Below, in pieces: positions 41,820 to 51,331 of a DNA stretch of 64,000 nt; the first letter of the stretch is position 1; every line of letters starts with the position of its first letter. The stretch covers positions 680,114 through 744,113 of the forward strand of contig JADJBU010000002.1 of the NCBI GenBank assembly GCA_016703605.1, written 5' to 3'. Source of the DNA: Candidatus Villigracilis adiacens. Lineage in GTDB: Bacteria; Chloroflexota; Anaerolineae; Anaerolineales; Villigracilaceae. The notes beneath the pieces are model-generated. The model saw only the letters and a list, made by a program, of their open reading frames with translations. It was not told where the DNA came from and ran no database searches. The position numbers and the translations under genes are program-made.

Positions 41820-42725
41820 ATGCCTTTAATTACTCTCTTCTCCGCCCCCAAACCCTTCGCCGATCCGCACATCGCGATGATCCAGCGTAACGCCATCAAG
41901 TCATGGACGCTGCTGCCCGATGTCGAAGTCATTTTGCTTGGCGAGGAGCAGGGACTTGCCGAGGCGGCGCGTGAGTTCGGCGTGAAGCACATTCCTCATG
42001 TGAAACGCAATGCCAACGGTGTGCCGTTGATCTCGTCCATGTTCAAACTGGCGCGCGAGAGCTCAAGCAGCGACCTGCTTTGCATCATCAACGCCGATAT
42101 GGTCTTGATGCCCGATTTTGTGGAGGCGGCGCGTAGGTCACGCTTGCAGCGTGACAAATATGTCTTGCTCAGTCAGCGTTGGGATTATGACATTGAAGCG
42201 TCGATTGATTTCGCCAATGGGTGGGAGTCAAGGCTGAGAGAAAGCGTCAGAAAACAGAACCAGCTTCACCGTCCCGCTGGAAGCGATTTTTTCCTTTTCC
42301 CAAAGTCATGTTATCAAGACATCCCCAACTTTGCCATTGGGCGCGCGGGCTGGGATAATTGGATGATCTACAAAGCCCGCAAAGAAAGTTGGGCGGTGAT
42401 CGATTGCACGCCGTCGGTGACGATCGTTCATCAGAATCACGATTACAGCCACCTGCCCGAAGGCAAGCCGCATTATGAGCACCCCGAAACGAACGAGAAT
42501 ATTCGTCTCGCTGGCGGGCAGGCGAATGTGCGTTATACGATTTTGGATGCGACGCATCAACTCGCGGATGGTAAACTTGTCCGCCCGAAGATGACGTCGC
42601 TGCGCCTCACTCGTAAATTTGAGTTGTTTCTGCGCGCCCTGTTCTTTTTCCTCCCCGAAAATTGGGTCGAGAACCTTGCGCGACCGAAGCGCTGGCAAAA
42701 ACGATTTAAGAAATTGTTGAAATAA
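41820..42725 (+). CDS. Glycosyltransferase-like protein (GT-A fold)
   Basis: A 301-residue protein with a nucleotide-diphospho-sugar transferase pattern: MPLITLFSAPKPF, the DxD-like INADMVLMPDFVEAA near 90-104, and a C-terminal acceptor part with RAGWDNWMIYKA near 178. Residues RSRLQRDK (about 107-114) are encoded by a hairpin repeat at 42137-42155. It begins directly after a heptad repeat. Donor and linkage unknown. Confidence 0.75.
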   Translation: MPLITLFSAPKPFADPHIAMIQRNAIKSWTLLPDVEVILLGEEQGLAEAAREFGVKHIPHVKRNANGVPLISSMFKLARESSSSDLLCIINADMVLMPDFVEAARRSRLQRDKYVLLSQRWDYDIEASIDFANGWESRLRESVRKQNQLHRPAGSDFFLFPKSCYQDIPNFAIGRAGWDNWMIYKARKESWAVIDCTPSVTIVHQNHDYSHLPEGKPHYEHPETNENIRLAGGQANVRYTILDATHQLADGKLVRPKMTSLRLTRKFELFLRALFFFLPENWVENLARPKRWQKRFKKLLK

Positions 42726-42729
42726 TGTT

Positions 42730-42788
42730 GGTCAAACGTCGAAGGTCAAAGGTCTTGTGACCTTCGACCCCAAACCTGAAACTTGAAA
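42730..42788. repeat. Heptad-period inverted repeat
   Basis: GGTCAAACGTCGAAGGTCAA and AGGTC on the left; GACCTTCGACCCCAAACCTG and AAACTTGAAA on the right, with the centre TTGT. Confidence 0.75.
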
Positions 42789-42839
42789 TGAGCGCCTTTG
42801 GCGCCATGGCGCTTTGCGCCACCTGGAACCTGATACCCA

Positions 42840-43814
42840 ATGCGAAAAGGTCAAAACCCAGCCAAATTTGTGAAGGATGTTGCCAAGCCCGAGCGGATCA
42901 CCGCCGCGCTCTTGAATTACATTCCCTTCGTGAGCGGATTCTATGCCGAGACCCTGGATGTGCTGAAGGTCTCGCTGGAGTCCATGCGCAGGGATGCGGG
43001 GCTGCCGTTCGACCTGATGGTCTTCGACAACGGTTCGTGCCCCGAAGTGCGCGACTTTTTGATCCGGGAAAAAGAAGAGGGGCGGATTCAATATTTGATC
43101 CTCTCTGAGAAGAATATGGGCAAGGGCGGCGCGTGGAATGTGATGCTGGCGGGCGCGCCGGGCGAGATCATCGCCTATACCGATGCGGACGTTTTGTTTT
43201 CCCCGAACTGGCTTTCGCGTTCCGTGGAATTGCTCGAAACCTTCCCGAACGTGGGCATGGTAACGGCGCGTCCCTTCCGCACTTCGCCTGAGTTGTATAC
43301 ATCCACGCAGGAATGGGCGAAGAAGAACGCGACTCTTGATGAAGGTCAGTTCATTCCGTGGGAGACCTTTTTGGAATTCAACCTCTCGCTCGGGCAGACC
43401 GAGGAAGAGAATAGGAAGGTGTACGCAGAGACTAGAGACTGGAGAATTACTTACCGTCCTGAGCGGAGCGGTGCGCAGTCGAAGGACATTATCGCATATG
43501 CAGGCGCAAGTCACTGGCAGTTCACTGCGTATAAATCCACTTTGCAGAAATTCCTGCCTTTCGATATGGACAAGCCGATGGGGCAGGTGCGCCAGTTGGA
43601 TAAGCGTATGAACGATGCGGGTTTGCTGCGGCTGATGGTGAGCGATCCGCTGGCGATGAATATGTCCAATACGCTGGGGTATTTGAGAGGGGAACTGAGG
43701 GCGGAAGGCGGAAGGCGGAAGATGGGCTTTGGAAAACGGGTATTGGAAATTGGATTTATCAAGAAATTGCTGCTGGCGGCGTATAACAGGATCTTCAGTT
43801 GGTATTATCAGTAG
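42840..43814 (+). CDS. Family 2-type glycosyltransferase
   Basis: A 324-residue GT-A glycosyltransferase: FDLMVFDNGSCPEVRDFL near 58-75, NMGKGGAWNVML near 92 and the DxD motif in AYTDADVLFSPNWL near 115-122. Three inserts are repeat-derived: ETRDWRITYR (7-bp units GAGACTA, GAGACTG, GAGAATT), PERSGAQSKD (from a CCTGAGCGGAGCG element) and AEGGRRK (three perfect GGCGGAA units at 43700-43720, 21 bases). All keep the frame. Last gene of the polysaccharide locus. Confidence 0.82.
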   Translation: MRKGQNPAKFVKDVAKPERITAALLNYIPFVSGFYAETLDVLKVSLESMRRDAGLPFDLMVFDNGSCPEVRDFLIREKEEGRIQYLILSEKNMGKGGAWNVMLAGAPGEIIAYTDADVLFSPNWLSRSVELLETFPNVGMVTARPFRTSPELYTSTQEWAKKNATLDEGQFIPWETFLEFNLSLGQTEEENRKVYAETRDWRITYRPERSGAQSKDIIAYAGASHWQFTAYKSTLQKFLPFDMDKPMGQVRQLDKRMNDAGLLRLMVSDPLAMNMSNTLGYLRGELRAEGGRRKMGFGKRVLEIGFIKKLLLAAYNRIFSWYYQ

Positions 43815-43815
43815 A

Positions 43816-43891
43816 TCACGAAAACCATGCGTAATTTACGCTCTCTAGCGCAAATGAGGCTGTAGAGACTGCCAAACACGCGCTTTCGTGA
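43816..43891. repeat. Structured repeat C, copy 2
   Basis: TCACGAAA/TTTCGTGA forms an outer stem; inside are GCGT/ACGC, the hairpin TTTACGCTCTCTAGCGCAAA and GGCTGTAGAGACTGCC. It aligns with 33495-33549 over its whole length with several substitutions. Confidence 0.75.
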
Positions 43892-44035
43892 AGTACTGAT
43901 TATTCGTGACGAGACGGGGGCGCTCAAATCTTGTTGTTGGGAGGATTTGGACTCCGTCGTAGGGGATGCCCCCCCCTGAAACAGGATCAACTCAAACCAG
44001 GAAGGAAGCGGGGTTTTCATCCAATGGGTAAACGG

Positions 44036-44126
44036 TGTGCAAGCCAAAGGTTGTCAGTTTCGACTGCAAAAACCTGCCCTGCGCCTGTCGAAGGGTCTCC
44101 CGATTTTCGGCTCCGCGCCTGACATG
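44036..44126. repeat. Dispersed repeat B, short copy (inverted relative to 9524-9662)
   Basis: GTTGTCAG, CTGCAAAAACCTGCCCTG, CCTGTCGAAGGGTCTCCCGAT and GCGCCTGACAT match repeat B reversed. The gap 43892-44243 also holds a GGATTTGGACTCC fragment of the hairpin family near 43960. Confidence 0.7.
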
Positions 44127-44243
44127 TTTTGATTGCACACGGTAAACGGGATGCGCCTCAAGTTGGGGTAAAATTGCGGGGCTTGGTTTGGAACAGTTGA
44201 TTCGCGGGGTTTGTCATTTCCCGCAGTTGGATAGGATTCGGTT

Positions 44244-45146
44244 TTGTTCGAAATTCTTTTTTTAGGCACATCGGCATCCGCGCCGTCGGCGCATCGCGGG
44301 CTTTCCTCCCAGATCGTCTCTCATAACGAATATCGCTTTTTGGTGGATTGCGGCGAGGGCACGCAGCGTCAGATCCTGCAATCGGGCAAGGGGTTCAAAC
44401 GCCTGACGCGCGCGCTTATTACGCACGGGCATCTCGATCATATTCTCGGGCTGGGCGGGCTGTTGTCCACGTTCATGCGCTGGGAAGCCATCGAGGAATT
44501 CGAGATCTATGCCAGCCGGGGGACGCTCGAACGCATTCGTATACTCCTGCATGATGTGGTTCTGCGCGGGAAGAAAACGCCGATGCCGCTGCGGTTGATC
44601 GAGACCAAGCCGGGCGTTATTTTCGACGCGGAGGATTTCACGGTGACGGCTTTCCCGGTTACGCATCGCGGCGCAGACAGCCTGGGGTATGTCTTCGAGG
44701 AAAAGTCGCGGCGTCCCTTCCTTGCCGAAAAAGCGGATGCGCTGGGGGTTCCGTTTGGTCCCGAGCGCAAGGCATTGGTGAGCGGCGAGGCTGTGACCCT
44801 GCCCGATGGGAGGCGCATCACGCCGGATGAGGTGCTGGGCGATTTGGAAAAAGGGGCGAAGCTGGTTGTGGTGGGAGATACGGGGCGCACCGATAACCTG
44901 CTGGAGGTCTGCCGGGACGCGGACGCGTTGGTGATCGAATCGACATACCTCGATGAGGAGGCTGGCATGGCGGGACAGTTCTCTCACCTGACGGCAAAGA
45001 TGGGCGCGGAACTGGCTAAAAAGGCGGGGTTAAGAAACTTATTCTCACGCATTTATCGCGGCGCTACCGCGGCAGGGATGCGCTGGCTGAGGCGCAGACG
45101 GTTTTTCAAAATACGACGGTGGCGCGCGATTTCGATAATTTTGTAA
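44244..45146 (+). CDS. rnz: Ribonuclease Z, frameshifted near the 3' end
   Basis: A metallo-beta-lactamase-fold tRNA 3'-processing endonuclease. The start is TTG with AGGA seven bases upstream. FLGTSASAPSAHRGLSS, the zinc motif THGHLDHILGL near 59-69 and VVGDTGRTDNL near 210 are typical. After AKKAGL (near 264) the frame gives an Arg-rich nonsense tail. Adding one G to the GGGG at 45026-45029 restores KKLILTHLSRRYRG and VARDFDNFVI, ending at TAG 45158-45160. The restored part contains the last zinc-ligand His, so as written the enzyme would be inactive; a homopolymer sequencing error is likely. Confidence 0.88.
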   Translation: MFEILFLGTSASAPSAHRGLSSQIVSHNEYRFLVDCGEGTQRQILQSGKGFKRLTRALITHGHLDHILGLGGLLSTFMRWEAIEEFEIYASRGTLERIRILLHDVVLRGKKTPMPLRLIETKPGVIFDAEDFTVTAFPVTHRGADSLGYVFEEKSRRPFLAEKADALGVPFGPERKALVSGEAVTLPDGRRITPDEVLGDLEKGAKLVVVGDTGRTDNLLEVCRDADALVIESTYLDEEAGMAGQFSHLTAKMGAELAKKAGLRNLFSRIYRGATAAGMRWLRRRRFFKIRRWRAISIIL

Positions 45147-45195
45147 TAAGGAAAGGGTAGCGCAAGCCCGGGGTTTGCGCTGCAATAGTGTCAGG

Positions 45196-46170
45196 ATGAC
45201 AGGCAAATTTACAATTGGAATTCTCACCTCCGGCGGCGATGCGCCGGGTATGAATGCGGCGATCCGCGCGGTGGTGCGGACGGCGCTTGTGAACGACATG
45301 AATGTGATCGGCGTGATGCATGGGTATGAAGGGCTGATCAACGGGGAGTTCCGTCCGCTTGGCGCGCGCGATGTGGGCGGAATTTTGCAGCGCGGCGGGA
45401 CGGTCCTGTTGACGAGCAGAAGCAAACGCTTTCAGGAGTCGTCGGGTCAGCGCGAGGCGATCCGCAAAATGAATGAGGCGGGGATGGACGCGCTGATCGT
45501 GATCGGCGGCGAGGGTTCGATGAACGGGGCTTGCGCCCTGTCGAAACAGGGGGTCCGGGTGATCGGGCTTCCGGGCAGCATTGATAACGATATTTGGGGC
45601 ACGAACATTGCGATTGGAACCGATACCGCCATGAACACGATCATGGACGCGGTGGATAAATTGCGCGATACGGCTTCCTCGCACCAGCGCGCCTTTCTGA
45701 TCGAGACGATGGGGCGCAACAGCGGTTATCTTGCCGTGATGGCGGGAATCATCTGCGGCGCGGAGATCGTCTTAATTCCTGAAACGCCGGTGGACCAGCA
45801 GGAGATCGCCGCCGCTGTGGAAGACGCCTATAAACGCGGGAAGACCCATGCCATCATCATCAATGCCGAAGGTTCGGGCATTCGCACAGTGGACCTGGCG
45901 CAGATGATCGACGATATGGACCTGGGGTTCAAGACCCGCATGACCATTCTCGGTCATATTCAGCGCGGCGGTTCCCCTTCGGCATATGACCGGCTGCTGG
46001 CATCCCGCATGGGGGTGCGGGCTGTGGAGGCGCTGGTGGAGGGGACGCACGGGGTCATGACGGGGCTAAAGGGCAAGGGCATTGATTTTGTCTCGCTCGA
46101 AGAGGTCATCACCAACAAACGCAAGGTCAACATGGAGTACTACCATATGGTGAAGGTTCTGGCGCGTTAG
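45196..46170 (+). CDS. pfkA: 6-phosphofructokinase, ATP type
   Basis: A 324-residue glycolytic kinase that phosphorylates fructose 6-phosphate. GGDAPGMNAAIRAVVR near 11-26, the ATP site GGEGSMNGA near 104 (Gly where PPi-dependent enzymes have Asp), the catalytic loop PGSIDNDIWGTN near 124 and MGRNSGYLA near 172 are clear; the usual TIDND is SIDND. The start at 45196 gives the family-like MTGKFTIGILTSGGD. A small hairpin (GCGCAA, GCCCGGGG, TTTGCGC at 45161-45180) lies in the short gap after RNase Z. A strong terminator follows. Confidence 0.94.
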   Translation: MTGKFTIGILTSGGDAPGMNAAIRAVVRTALVNDMNVIGVMHGYEGLINGEFRPLGARDVGGILQRGGTVLLTSRSKRFQESSGQREAIRKMNEAGMDALIVIGGEGSMNGACALSKQGVRVIGLPGSIDNDIWGTNIAIGTDTAMNTIMDAVDKLRDTASSHQRAFLIETMGRNSGYLAVMAGIICGAEIVLIPETPVDQQEIAAAVEDAYKRGKTHAIIINAEGSGIRTVDLAQMIDDMDLGFKTRMTILGHIQRGGSPSAYDRLLASRMGVRAVEALVEGTHGVMTGLKGKGIDFVSLEEVITNKRKVNMEYYHMVKVLAR

Positions 46171-46226
46171 CGGGGGATGAATGTGAACTGCAGGCGCGCA
46201 GGATCGGCGAACGAGAATGTGAAATT

Positions 46227-46264
46227 AAAACGGCGGCAGGGATCAACCACTGCCGCCGTTTTTT
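46227..46264. terminator. Bidirectional rho-independent terminator
   Basis: AAAACGGCGGCAG, ten-base loop, CTGCCGCCGTTTT plus two more T. It lies between the convergent pfkA and the minus-strand sensor gene and can serve both. Confidence 0.85.
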
Positions 46265-46277
46265 ATCGCGCGGGGCG

Positions 46278-49200
46278 TTATTTCTCGTGCAGGATCAAGG
46301 CGAGGAAGTTTTCGACCACCCTGGGGTCGAAGTGCCTTCCCGATTCGGAGCGAATGTGTTGAATGGCGGCTTGCTTTGCCCAGCCGCGCCGGTAGGGGCG
46401 GTCGGTGGTGATGGCGTCCCATACGTCCACCACGGCAAAGATGCGGGCAGGGAGCGGAATTTCCTCCTCTCTCAAGCCGCGCGGGTATCCCTTCCCGTCC
46501 CAGCGCTCATGATGGCAATAGGGAATGTCCAGCGCATCCTTGAGATATTCGACCCCCATCAGCATTTCATACGCAAACTGCGGATGCTTGCGCATGACCT
46601 CCCATTCTTCGTTGGTCAACATATCTGATTTAAGCAGGATGACATCCGGCACGCCGAGTTTGCCGATGTCGTGCAGGAGCGCGCCGCGGCGGATTTGTAC
46701 GATCTCCGGTTCGGCGATTCCCATTTGCCTGGCGAGTTCGAGGGTCAGGGTGGTGACACGCTGGGTATGACCCTCGGTTTCCTTGTCGCGCAGGTCCATG
46801 GCGCGCGACCAGCCCTCGATGGTGGCGTCGTAGGCGAGGAATAATTCCAGGTTCGATTTTTGAAGGTCTCTGACGAGCCGCACATTTTCGATGGTTTCAG
46901 AGACCTGGGTCGCAACGGTGGCGAGGAGTTTGCGATGTTCCTCTGTGTAGGCATCCGGCAGGTATGCCTGCGCCGAAACCATGCCGAAACAATCGCCGCT
47001 GGTGAGAAATAATGGGACGGCAAGTACGGATTGAGAGTCGCGGTCTGCGTAGCCGAATGTCGTCGCGCCGGTCAGGCGGTCGTGCGATTCGTCCCAACGG
47101 TTCACCAAAAGCGGTTTTGCCACCGAGATGATGTAGGTTGTCAATTCCGGCAGGCTGGCGGGGTATCTTTCGGGGGGCCAGCGCCGGTCTATATCCCACA
47201 GGTAGACATCTTCGATCTCATGGGTTTTTGGATCCAGGAGGGAGATCAGGAAAGAATCGCATGGCATCATTTTTTCGACGGCGCGGTGGGCGCTGGTGTA
47301 TACCCGGTCCAGATTGGAGCTGACCAGCATCTGCTGGCTGAGTTCATACATGGCGGCGGTATTTTGGGCGTACCGCCTGAGTTCGATCTCAGCCTGTTTG
47401 CGTTCTGAAATTTCCTCGGTGAAGATGACGATGCCGCCGATTTCGTCATTTGCGGTGTACCAGGGCAGGGTTTCCCAGCGCAGCCACTGAACGCTGCCAT
47501 CCCTGCGGATGAACTCATCCTCCTCCGAGCGGAAGACCTCGCCTTCCAGGCTGCGGCGGTGAATCTCCTTCCAATGTTCGGGGATTTCGGGGAAGACGTC
47601 ATAATGTAATTTGCCGATGATGTCGGTTTCTTCGAGGTTGTAATCTGTGAGTAACCGTCTGCTGACTGCGATATAGCGCATCTCACGGTCGAACATGGCG
47701 AGGACAACCGGCGCATGGTCGATGAAGAGCCGCAATTTTTCCTCGCTTTCGCGCAGGGCTTGTTCGGCGCGTTTGCGTTCGGAGATGTCGCGCACCGCGC
47801 TTTGGATGTGCAGCGGATTCCCGTACAGGTCGCGGATCAGTTCGGTATTAATCTCGACCGGGATCAATTCGCCGTTCTTCTTACGGAAGATGCGTTCATA
47901 CAGGGGGACTTGTTCGCCGCCCAGCAGCCGCTTCAGAATGCCTTCGCTCTGGGCTGTTTCTGCAGAGGTAGCCCGGAACGACAGCCCAGCCAGTTCGCCG
48001 GGGGCATACCCGAGCATATCGGCGGCGCGCTGGTTGGCAGCCAGGTGATTCCCGCGCAGGTCGAGGATGAACATGGCATCGTGGCTTTGCTCGAAGAGGG
48101 CGCGGTATCTTTTTTCGCTATCCCGCAGCGCCGCCTCTGCAAGTTTGCGTTCGGTAACATCGATCATGATCCCGTGCGAGTACGGCTGTTTCCCGGTTTT
48201 GCCGCGCAGCATGACCGCCTCGTCGTAGACCCAGACGACGCGCCCGTCCTTTGCAACCAGCCTGTACTCGCGGCTGAACGACTCACCTGTCATGTCGTGA
48301 TGCCTGTCATCCGCGAGAACGCGTTCGCGGTCTTCGGGGTGGATGCGGCTGTGCCACATTTGTGGGTCGGTCTGCCATTCTTCCGGCGCATACCCCAGCA
48401 TTTCCTCGATCTGCGGGCTGATGTACAGCGTGCCAATTGCAGGGTCGGCGGCATCGATGTATGTGACCACGTTGGGAAGTTGTTCCACCAGGGTGCGGTA
48501 GCGGGTCTCGGCCTCGCGCAGCGCTTCCTCGGAATGTTTGCGCCCGGTAATGTCGCGGAAAACGACCTGCACGGCGGGCTGGTCATGATACACAAACGGG
48601 TAGGCGGTGACTTCAACGTCAATCGCCTCGCCATTGAGACGGGTGAATTTTTCCTCCAACGGAGGCGCTTCCCTGCCCTCGGACATGTCTTGCAGGCGTT
48701 TGATCACTGCGGGGCGGGAATCCGGGTGGACGAAATCCAAGACCGGCTTGCCTAGAACATCTTCAATGCGCCCGGCTCCGATTGCGCTCATTCCTGCGGG
48801 GTTCAGGTATGCGACCCTGCCCAGTTGGTGTATGACAACCCCATACGGGGAATGTTCTATTAATCGCCGGTATTGGTCTTCGTTCCGGCGCGCTGTCTCT
48901 TCTATCTGTTTGCGGGCGGTGATGTCCACCGAGAGGATCAGGATCCCTTCCGACGCCGGCTGGATGCTGAGATTGAACCAGCCGCGCGAACCGTCGGGGT
49001 AGCTGAATTCATTTTCCATTTGGCGCGCCGCGCGGCTCTCCATGCATTCGCGCAAAACGGCGAACATTCCGGTATTTTCAATTCCGGGATACATCTCAGG
49101 CATTGTGCGCCCGGTTAATGCGAAGCGGTCGCTGCGCCCCTGCCGGGCGGCGGCTTCGTTCAGATAAACATAGCGCCAGTCCCGGCTGATAATCTGAACG

Positions 49201-49484
49201 CCTTCCAGCAGGTCGTCGAAAGCGGCATGATGGCGTGCGCGGCTCTCCGTCTGTCCATCTTCAGACGCGCTGCTAAATTTCATTTCACGGAAAACAAGCA
49301 GGAGGATGACCAGGGCGCTAGCCGCCACGAATCCCCAATCCTTGTATGGTTGAATGCGTGCGATGGCGCTCGAATCATTTGCAAGCCAAGAAGACAGGAC
49401 AGCGCTTAACAGCGTCCAGGTTCCCCCAAAGAGAGCATACAGCGATGCGACCCTTAATGGCGCGGCAAAACGGCGGTGTTTCAT
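46278..49484 (-). CDS. Multi-PAS/GAF sensor with HD-GYP output domain
   Basis: A 1068-residue membrane-bound signalling protein. Two N-terminal helices (about 12-32 and 47-64) are followed by several PAS/PAC modules (repeated DITGRKHSEEALREAE-type junctions at about 195, 325, 455, 580 and 705), a GAF-like domain (about 710-870) and a C-terminal HD-GYP domain with HDIGKLGVPD and HHERWDGKGYPRG. HD-GYP proteins hydrolyse cyclic di-GMP. So many PAS repeats suggest redox, light or ligand sensing, unspecified. An alternative start is at 49496. A second HD-GYP gene lies immediately upstream on the same strand. Confidence 0.9.
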   Translation of the reverse strand: MKHRRFAAPLRVASLYALFGGTWTLLSAVLSSWLANDSSAIARIQPYKDWGFVAASALVILLLVFREMKFSSASEDGQTESRARHHAAFDDLLEGVQIISRDWRYVYLNEAAARQGRSDRFALTGRTMPEMYPGIENTGMFAVLRECMESRAARQMENEFSYPDGSRGWFNLSIQPASEGILILSVDITARKQIEETARRNEDQYRRLIEHSPYGVVIHQLGRVAYLNPAGMSAIGAGRIEDVLGKPVLDFVHPDSRPAVIKRLQDMSEGREAPPLEEKFTRLNGEAIDVEVTAYPFVYHDQPAVQVVFRDITGRKHSEEALREAETRYRTLVEQLPNVVTYIDAADPAIGTLYISPQIEEMLGYAPEEWQTDPQMWHSRIHPEDRERVLADDRHHDMTGESFSREYRLVAKDGRVVWVYDEAVMLRGKTGKQPYSHGIMIDVTERKLAEAALRDSEKRYRALFEQSHDAMFILDLRGNHLAANQRAADMLGYAPGELAGLSFRATSAETAQSEGILKRLLGGEQVPLYERIFRKKNGELIPVEINTELIRDLYGNPLHIQSAVRDISERKRAEQALRESEEKLRLFIDHAPVVLAMFDREMRYIAVSRRLLTDYNLEETDIIGKLHYDVFPEIPEHWKEIHRRSLEGEVFRSEEDEFIRRDGSVQWLRWETLPWYTANDEIGGIVIFTEEISERKQAEIELRRYAQNTAAMYELSQQMLVSSNLDRVYTSAHRAVEKMMPCDSFLISLLDPKTHEIEDVYLWDIDRRWPPERYPASLPELTTYIISVAKPLLVNRWDESHDRLTGATTFGYADRDSQSVLAVPLFLTSGDCFGMVSAQAYLPDAYTEEHRKLLATVATQVSETIENVRLVRDLQKSNLELFLAYDATIEGWSRAMDLRDKETEGHTQRVTTLTLELARQMGIAEPEIVQIRRGALLHDIGKLGVPDVILLKSDMLTNEEWEVMRKHPQFAYEMLMGVEYLKDALDIPYCHHERWDGKGYPRGLREEEIPLPARIFAVVDVWDAITTDRPYRRGWAKQAAIQHIRSESGRHFDPRVVENFLALILHEK

Positions 49485-49496
49485 TCCAGCCCCCAT

Positions 49497-50021
49497 TGGG
49501 TGAGGAGCAGCGCTTGCCGCAGACTGGATGGGTTGAGGTCGAGTCTCCGCCTGGCGAACTTGTGCCGACTTGTCTTTCTTGGGTTGCGCATGTCATGCTC
49601 CGCGTCGACTGTGGGGTGGTGTGAAAATATTGGGGCTGGCATTAGTATACCTACTCTGTTTTCGCAGAACAATATTAATTTTGTCACTTTTGTAACCCGC
49701 AGGTTTTTTGCCTTTGTAACCCTGCCCAAAACGGCGCCGTGATGACGCGCGGCATCTCCAGGTTTTGGAACAAAAAGTAGTTACTCAGCCGTCATCGCGA
49801 ATCAATCTCGGGGGTCGTTGAGAGGGGATTGTGGCGTAAGGCGCCAGACAAGAACGCCCTCGCAATGACGGCGGCTGAGTAGACAGCAAAAAGGAATTTC
49901 AAACACGAATGTTCCACAGGAACTGAAAAAAATACGCGCTGCCTTCACGCATGGCAGCGCGTATCCCCAGTTCCCCAATTCGCGCCGGGTTCCCCTCCAA
50001 TGATCGGCGCGCCGATGGTAC
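49497..50021. other. Intergenic region between the two HD-GYP genes
   Basis: About 525 bases. It contains the inverted-end repeat at 49782-49881 and a short CGCTGCC/GGCAGCG hairpin near 49939-49957 just past the end of the upstream HD-GYP gene that may end transcription. No gene is evident. Confidence 0.5.
49782..49881. repeat. Intergenic repeat with inverted ends
   Basis: TACTCAGCC-GTCATCGCGA at one end and TCGCAATGACGGCGGCTGAG plus TA at the other are inverted copies differing by a three-base indel; the interior includes GGCGTAAGGCGCC. About 100 bases, non-coding. Confidence 0.7.
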
Positions 50022-51023
50022 TTATTGGTCCTGAACCATGTGGAGAAAGTCCGGAGCAAGATGCGGGTCGAAGTGAATGCCCGCCTCCCTGCGAATGTGG
50101 TCGAGGGCAAATTCTTTCGACCATGCGCGGCGGTAGGGACGGTCGGATGTCAGGGCGTCGAAGACATCTGCAAAGGCGAAGATGCGCGCGGCAAGCGGAA
50201 TTTCCTCCCCTATAAGTTGGTCGGGATATCCGGAGCCGTTCCATTTTTCATGGTGGGAGCGCGGAATGACAAGCGCCTGTTCGATGCCTGGGATCGATTC
50301 GAGCAGTTCCACGGCAATCAGGGGGTGCTGGCGCATGAGGTCCCATTCTTCACTGGTCAACCCGCCGGTTTTCAACAGGATGGAGTCGGGAATGGAAATC
50401 TTGCCGATATCATGAACCTGCGCGCCGCGCCGGATGTTTACCAGTTCCTCTTCGGGCAGTCCGAGCCGTTTTGCAAGCCGGAGCGCCATTCCGGTAACGC
50501 GTCCGGTATGGTCTTCTGTTTCAAAATCGCGCAGGTACAGCGAACGGGACCAGCCTTCGAGCATTTTTTCGATGGAAAAAGACAGGTTCGAAACCGTCCG
50601 CGAGAATCCGCGGTATTTGCTGACGTCCCAGATGAAGAGCAGGGTCTGGTTTTGAAGGGCGGGGATCAGGCGAAACTCGTACCAGTTTAGCACGCTGGGC
50701 GGAAGCAGCAACATGCTTTCGAACATGGTGAACCGGCGTAATTTTTGAAAGTCGTCAAGCGCGCGATTGTATTTTCTTTTGACTGTGACAGGCAGGATGT
50801 CGCTGATGAAGGAGCCCGGCGCGAATGGACAGGAAGCCAGAATTGCGCCTTTACGCGCCTTGCATCCCAGTATCTGTCCGGTTTCTTTGAGGATGAAAAG
50901 GAGATCATCGGCTGTATGCAGCAGGTCATTCAGCCCGTCTTCAAAAGCGGATGGCGGCATGGGGGGGAAAGAGAGATGGAAGCCCTTCTGCAAACGGGCT
51001 TCCATTTGATCAAGGTCGGACAT
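50022..51023 (-). CDS. HD-GYP domain phosphodiesterase
   Basis: A 333-residue cytosolic protein: a short PAS-like N-terminal half (about 25-140; HTADDLLFILKETGQILGC) and an HD-GYP domain (about 150-330) with VHDIGKISIPD near 202 and HHEKWNGSGYP near 262, the metal and GYP motifs needed for cyclic di-GMP hydrolysis. It lies 32 bases after the NHLP-like peptide gene and is the last gene of a four-gene unit, so the small peptides and the membrane protein may feed into this output. Confidence 0.88.
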   Translation of the reverse strand: MSDLDQMEARLQKGFHLSFPPMPPSAFEDGLNDLLHTADDLLFILKETGQILGCKARKGAILASCPFAPGSFISDILPVTVKRKYNRALDDFQKLRRFTMFESMLLLPPSVLNWYEFRLIPALQNQTLLFIWDVSKYRGFSRTVSNLSFSIEKMLEGWSRSLYLRDFETEDHTGRVTGMALRLAKRLGLPEEELVNIRRGAQVHDIGKISIPDSILLKTGGLTSEEWDLMRQHPLIAVELLESIPGIEQALVIPRSHHEKWNGSGYPDQLIGEEIPLAARIFAFADVFDALTSDRPYRRAWSKEFALDHIRREAGIHFDPHLAPDFLHMVQDQ

Positions 51024-51055
51024 GATTGGATGGGAGAATACAGGGCTGAAGGAAT

Positions 51056-51331
51056 TCAGTCGCCAATGGACATGGAACCGCAGACCTGTTTTGCCAGGTC
51101 TGAAAGGGAGTTGGCGCGGATGGAGGCGATCAGGTCGCTCTCTTCGGGGGTGAGGGTGAAGGTTTCGCCGAGATAGCCTTTTACGAGGGCTTCGCGCGGG
51201 TTTTGCAGGAGCAGGTCGCGGAACTGGCGGCTGACCACAGCGGCGGCGAATACGCGGCTTAATCCGTTCGAGGTTGTCATGGGGGCGATGTTTATCTGGT
51301 GGAATTGATGTTTAACGGTAATGGGCATCAT
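51056..51331 (-). CDS. NHLP/Os1348-clan-like leader peptide
   Basis: A 91-residue small protein. The segment SRVFAAAVVSRQFRDLLLQN, then PREALVKGY and LTPEESDLIASIRANSLSDLAKQ, resembles the nitrile-hydratase-like leader peptide (NHLP, Os1348) clan: a short helical domain with an xFRxLLLxxPxxAL motif. The tail is only CGSMSIGD, with a single Cys, as in a small RiPP core. No radical-SAM, lanthipeptide or cyclodehydratase gene is near, so a natural product is doubtful and a signalling or adaptor role is possible. The start overlaps the DUF5317 stop (ATGA), with AAGGA eight bases upstream. Confidence 0.7.
   Translation of the reverse strand: MMPITVKHQFHQINIAPMTTSNGLSRVFAAAVVSRQFRDLLLQNPREALVKGYLGETFTLTPEESDLIASIRANSLSDLAKQVCGSMSIGD

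Noticed and set aside
45161..45180. Terminator between RNase Z and pfkA
   Set aside because: A hairpin is present but there is no T tract and the genes are probably read through.
51056..51331. A complete RiPP gene cluster around the NHLP-like peptide
   Set aside because: No maturation, protease-transporter or precursor-peptide duplicates are near; only the leader-like fold supports it.
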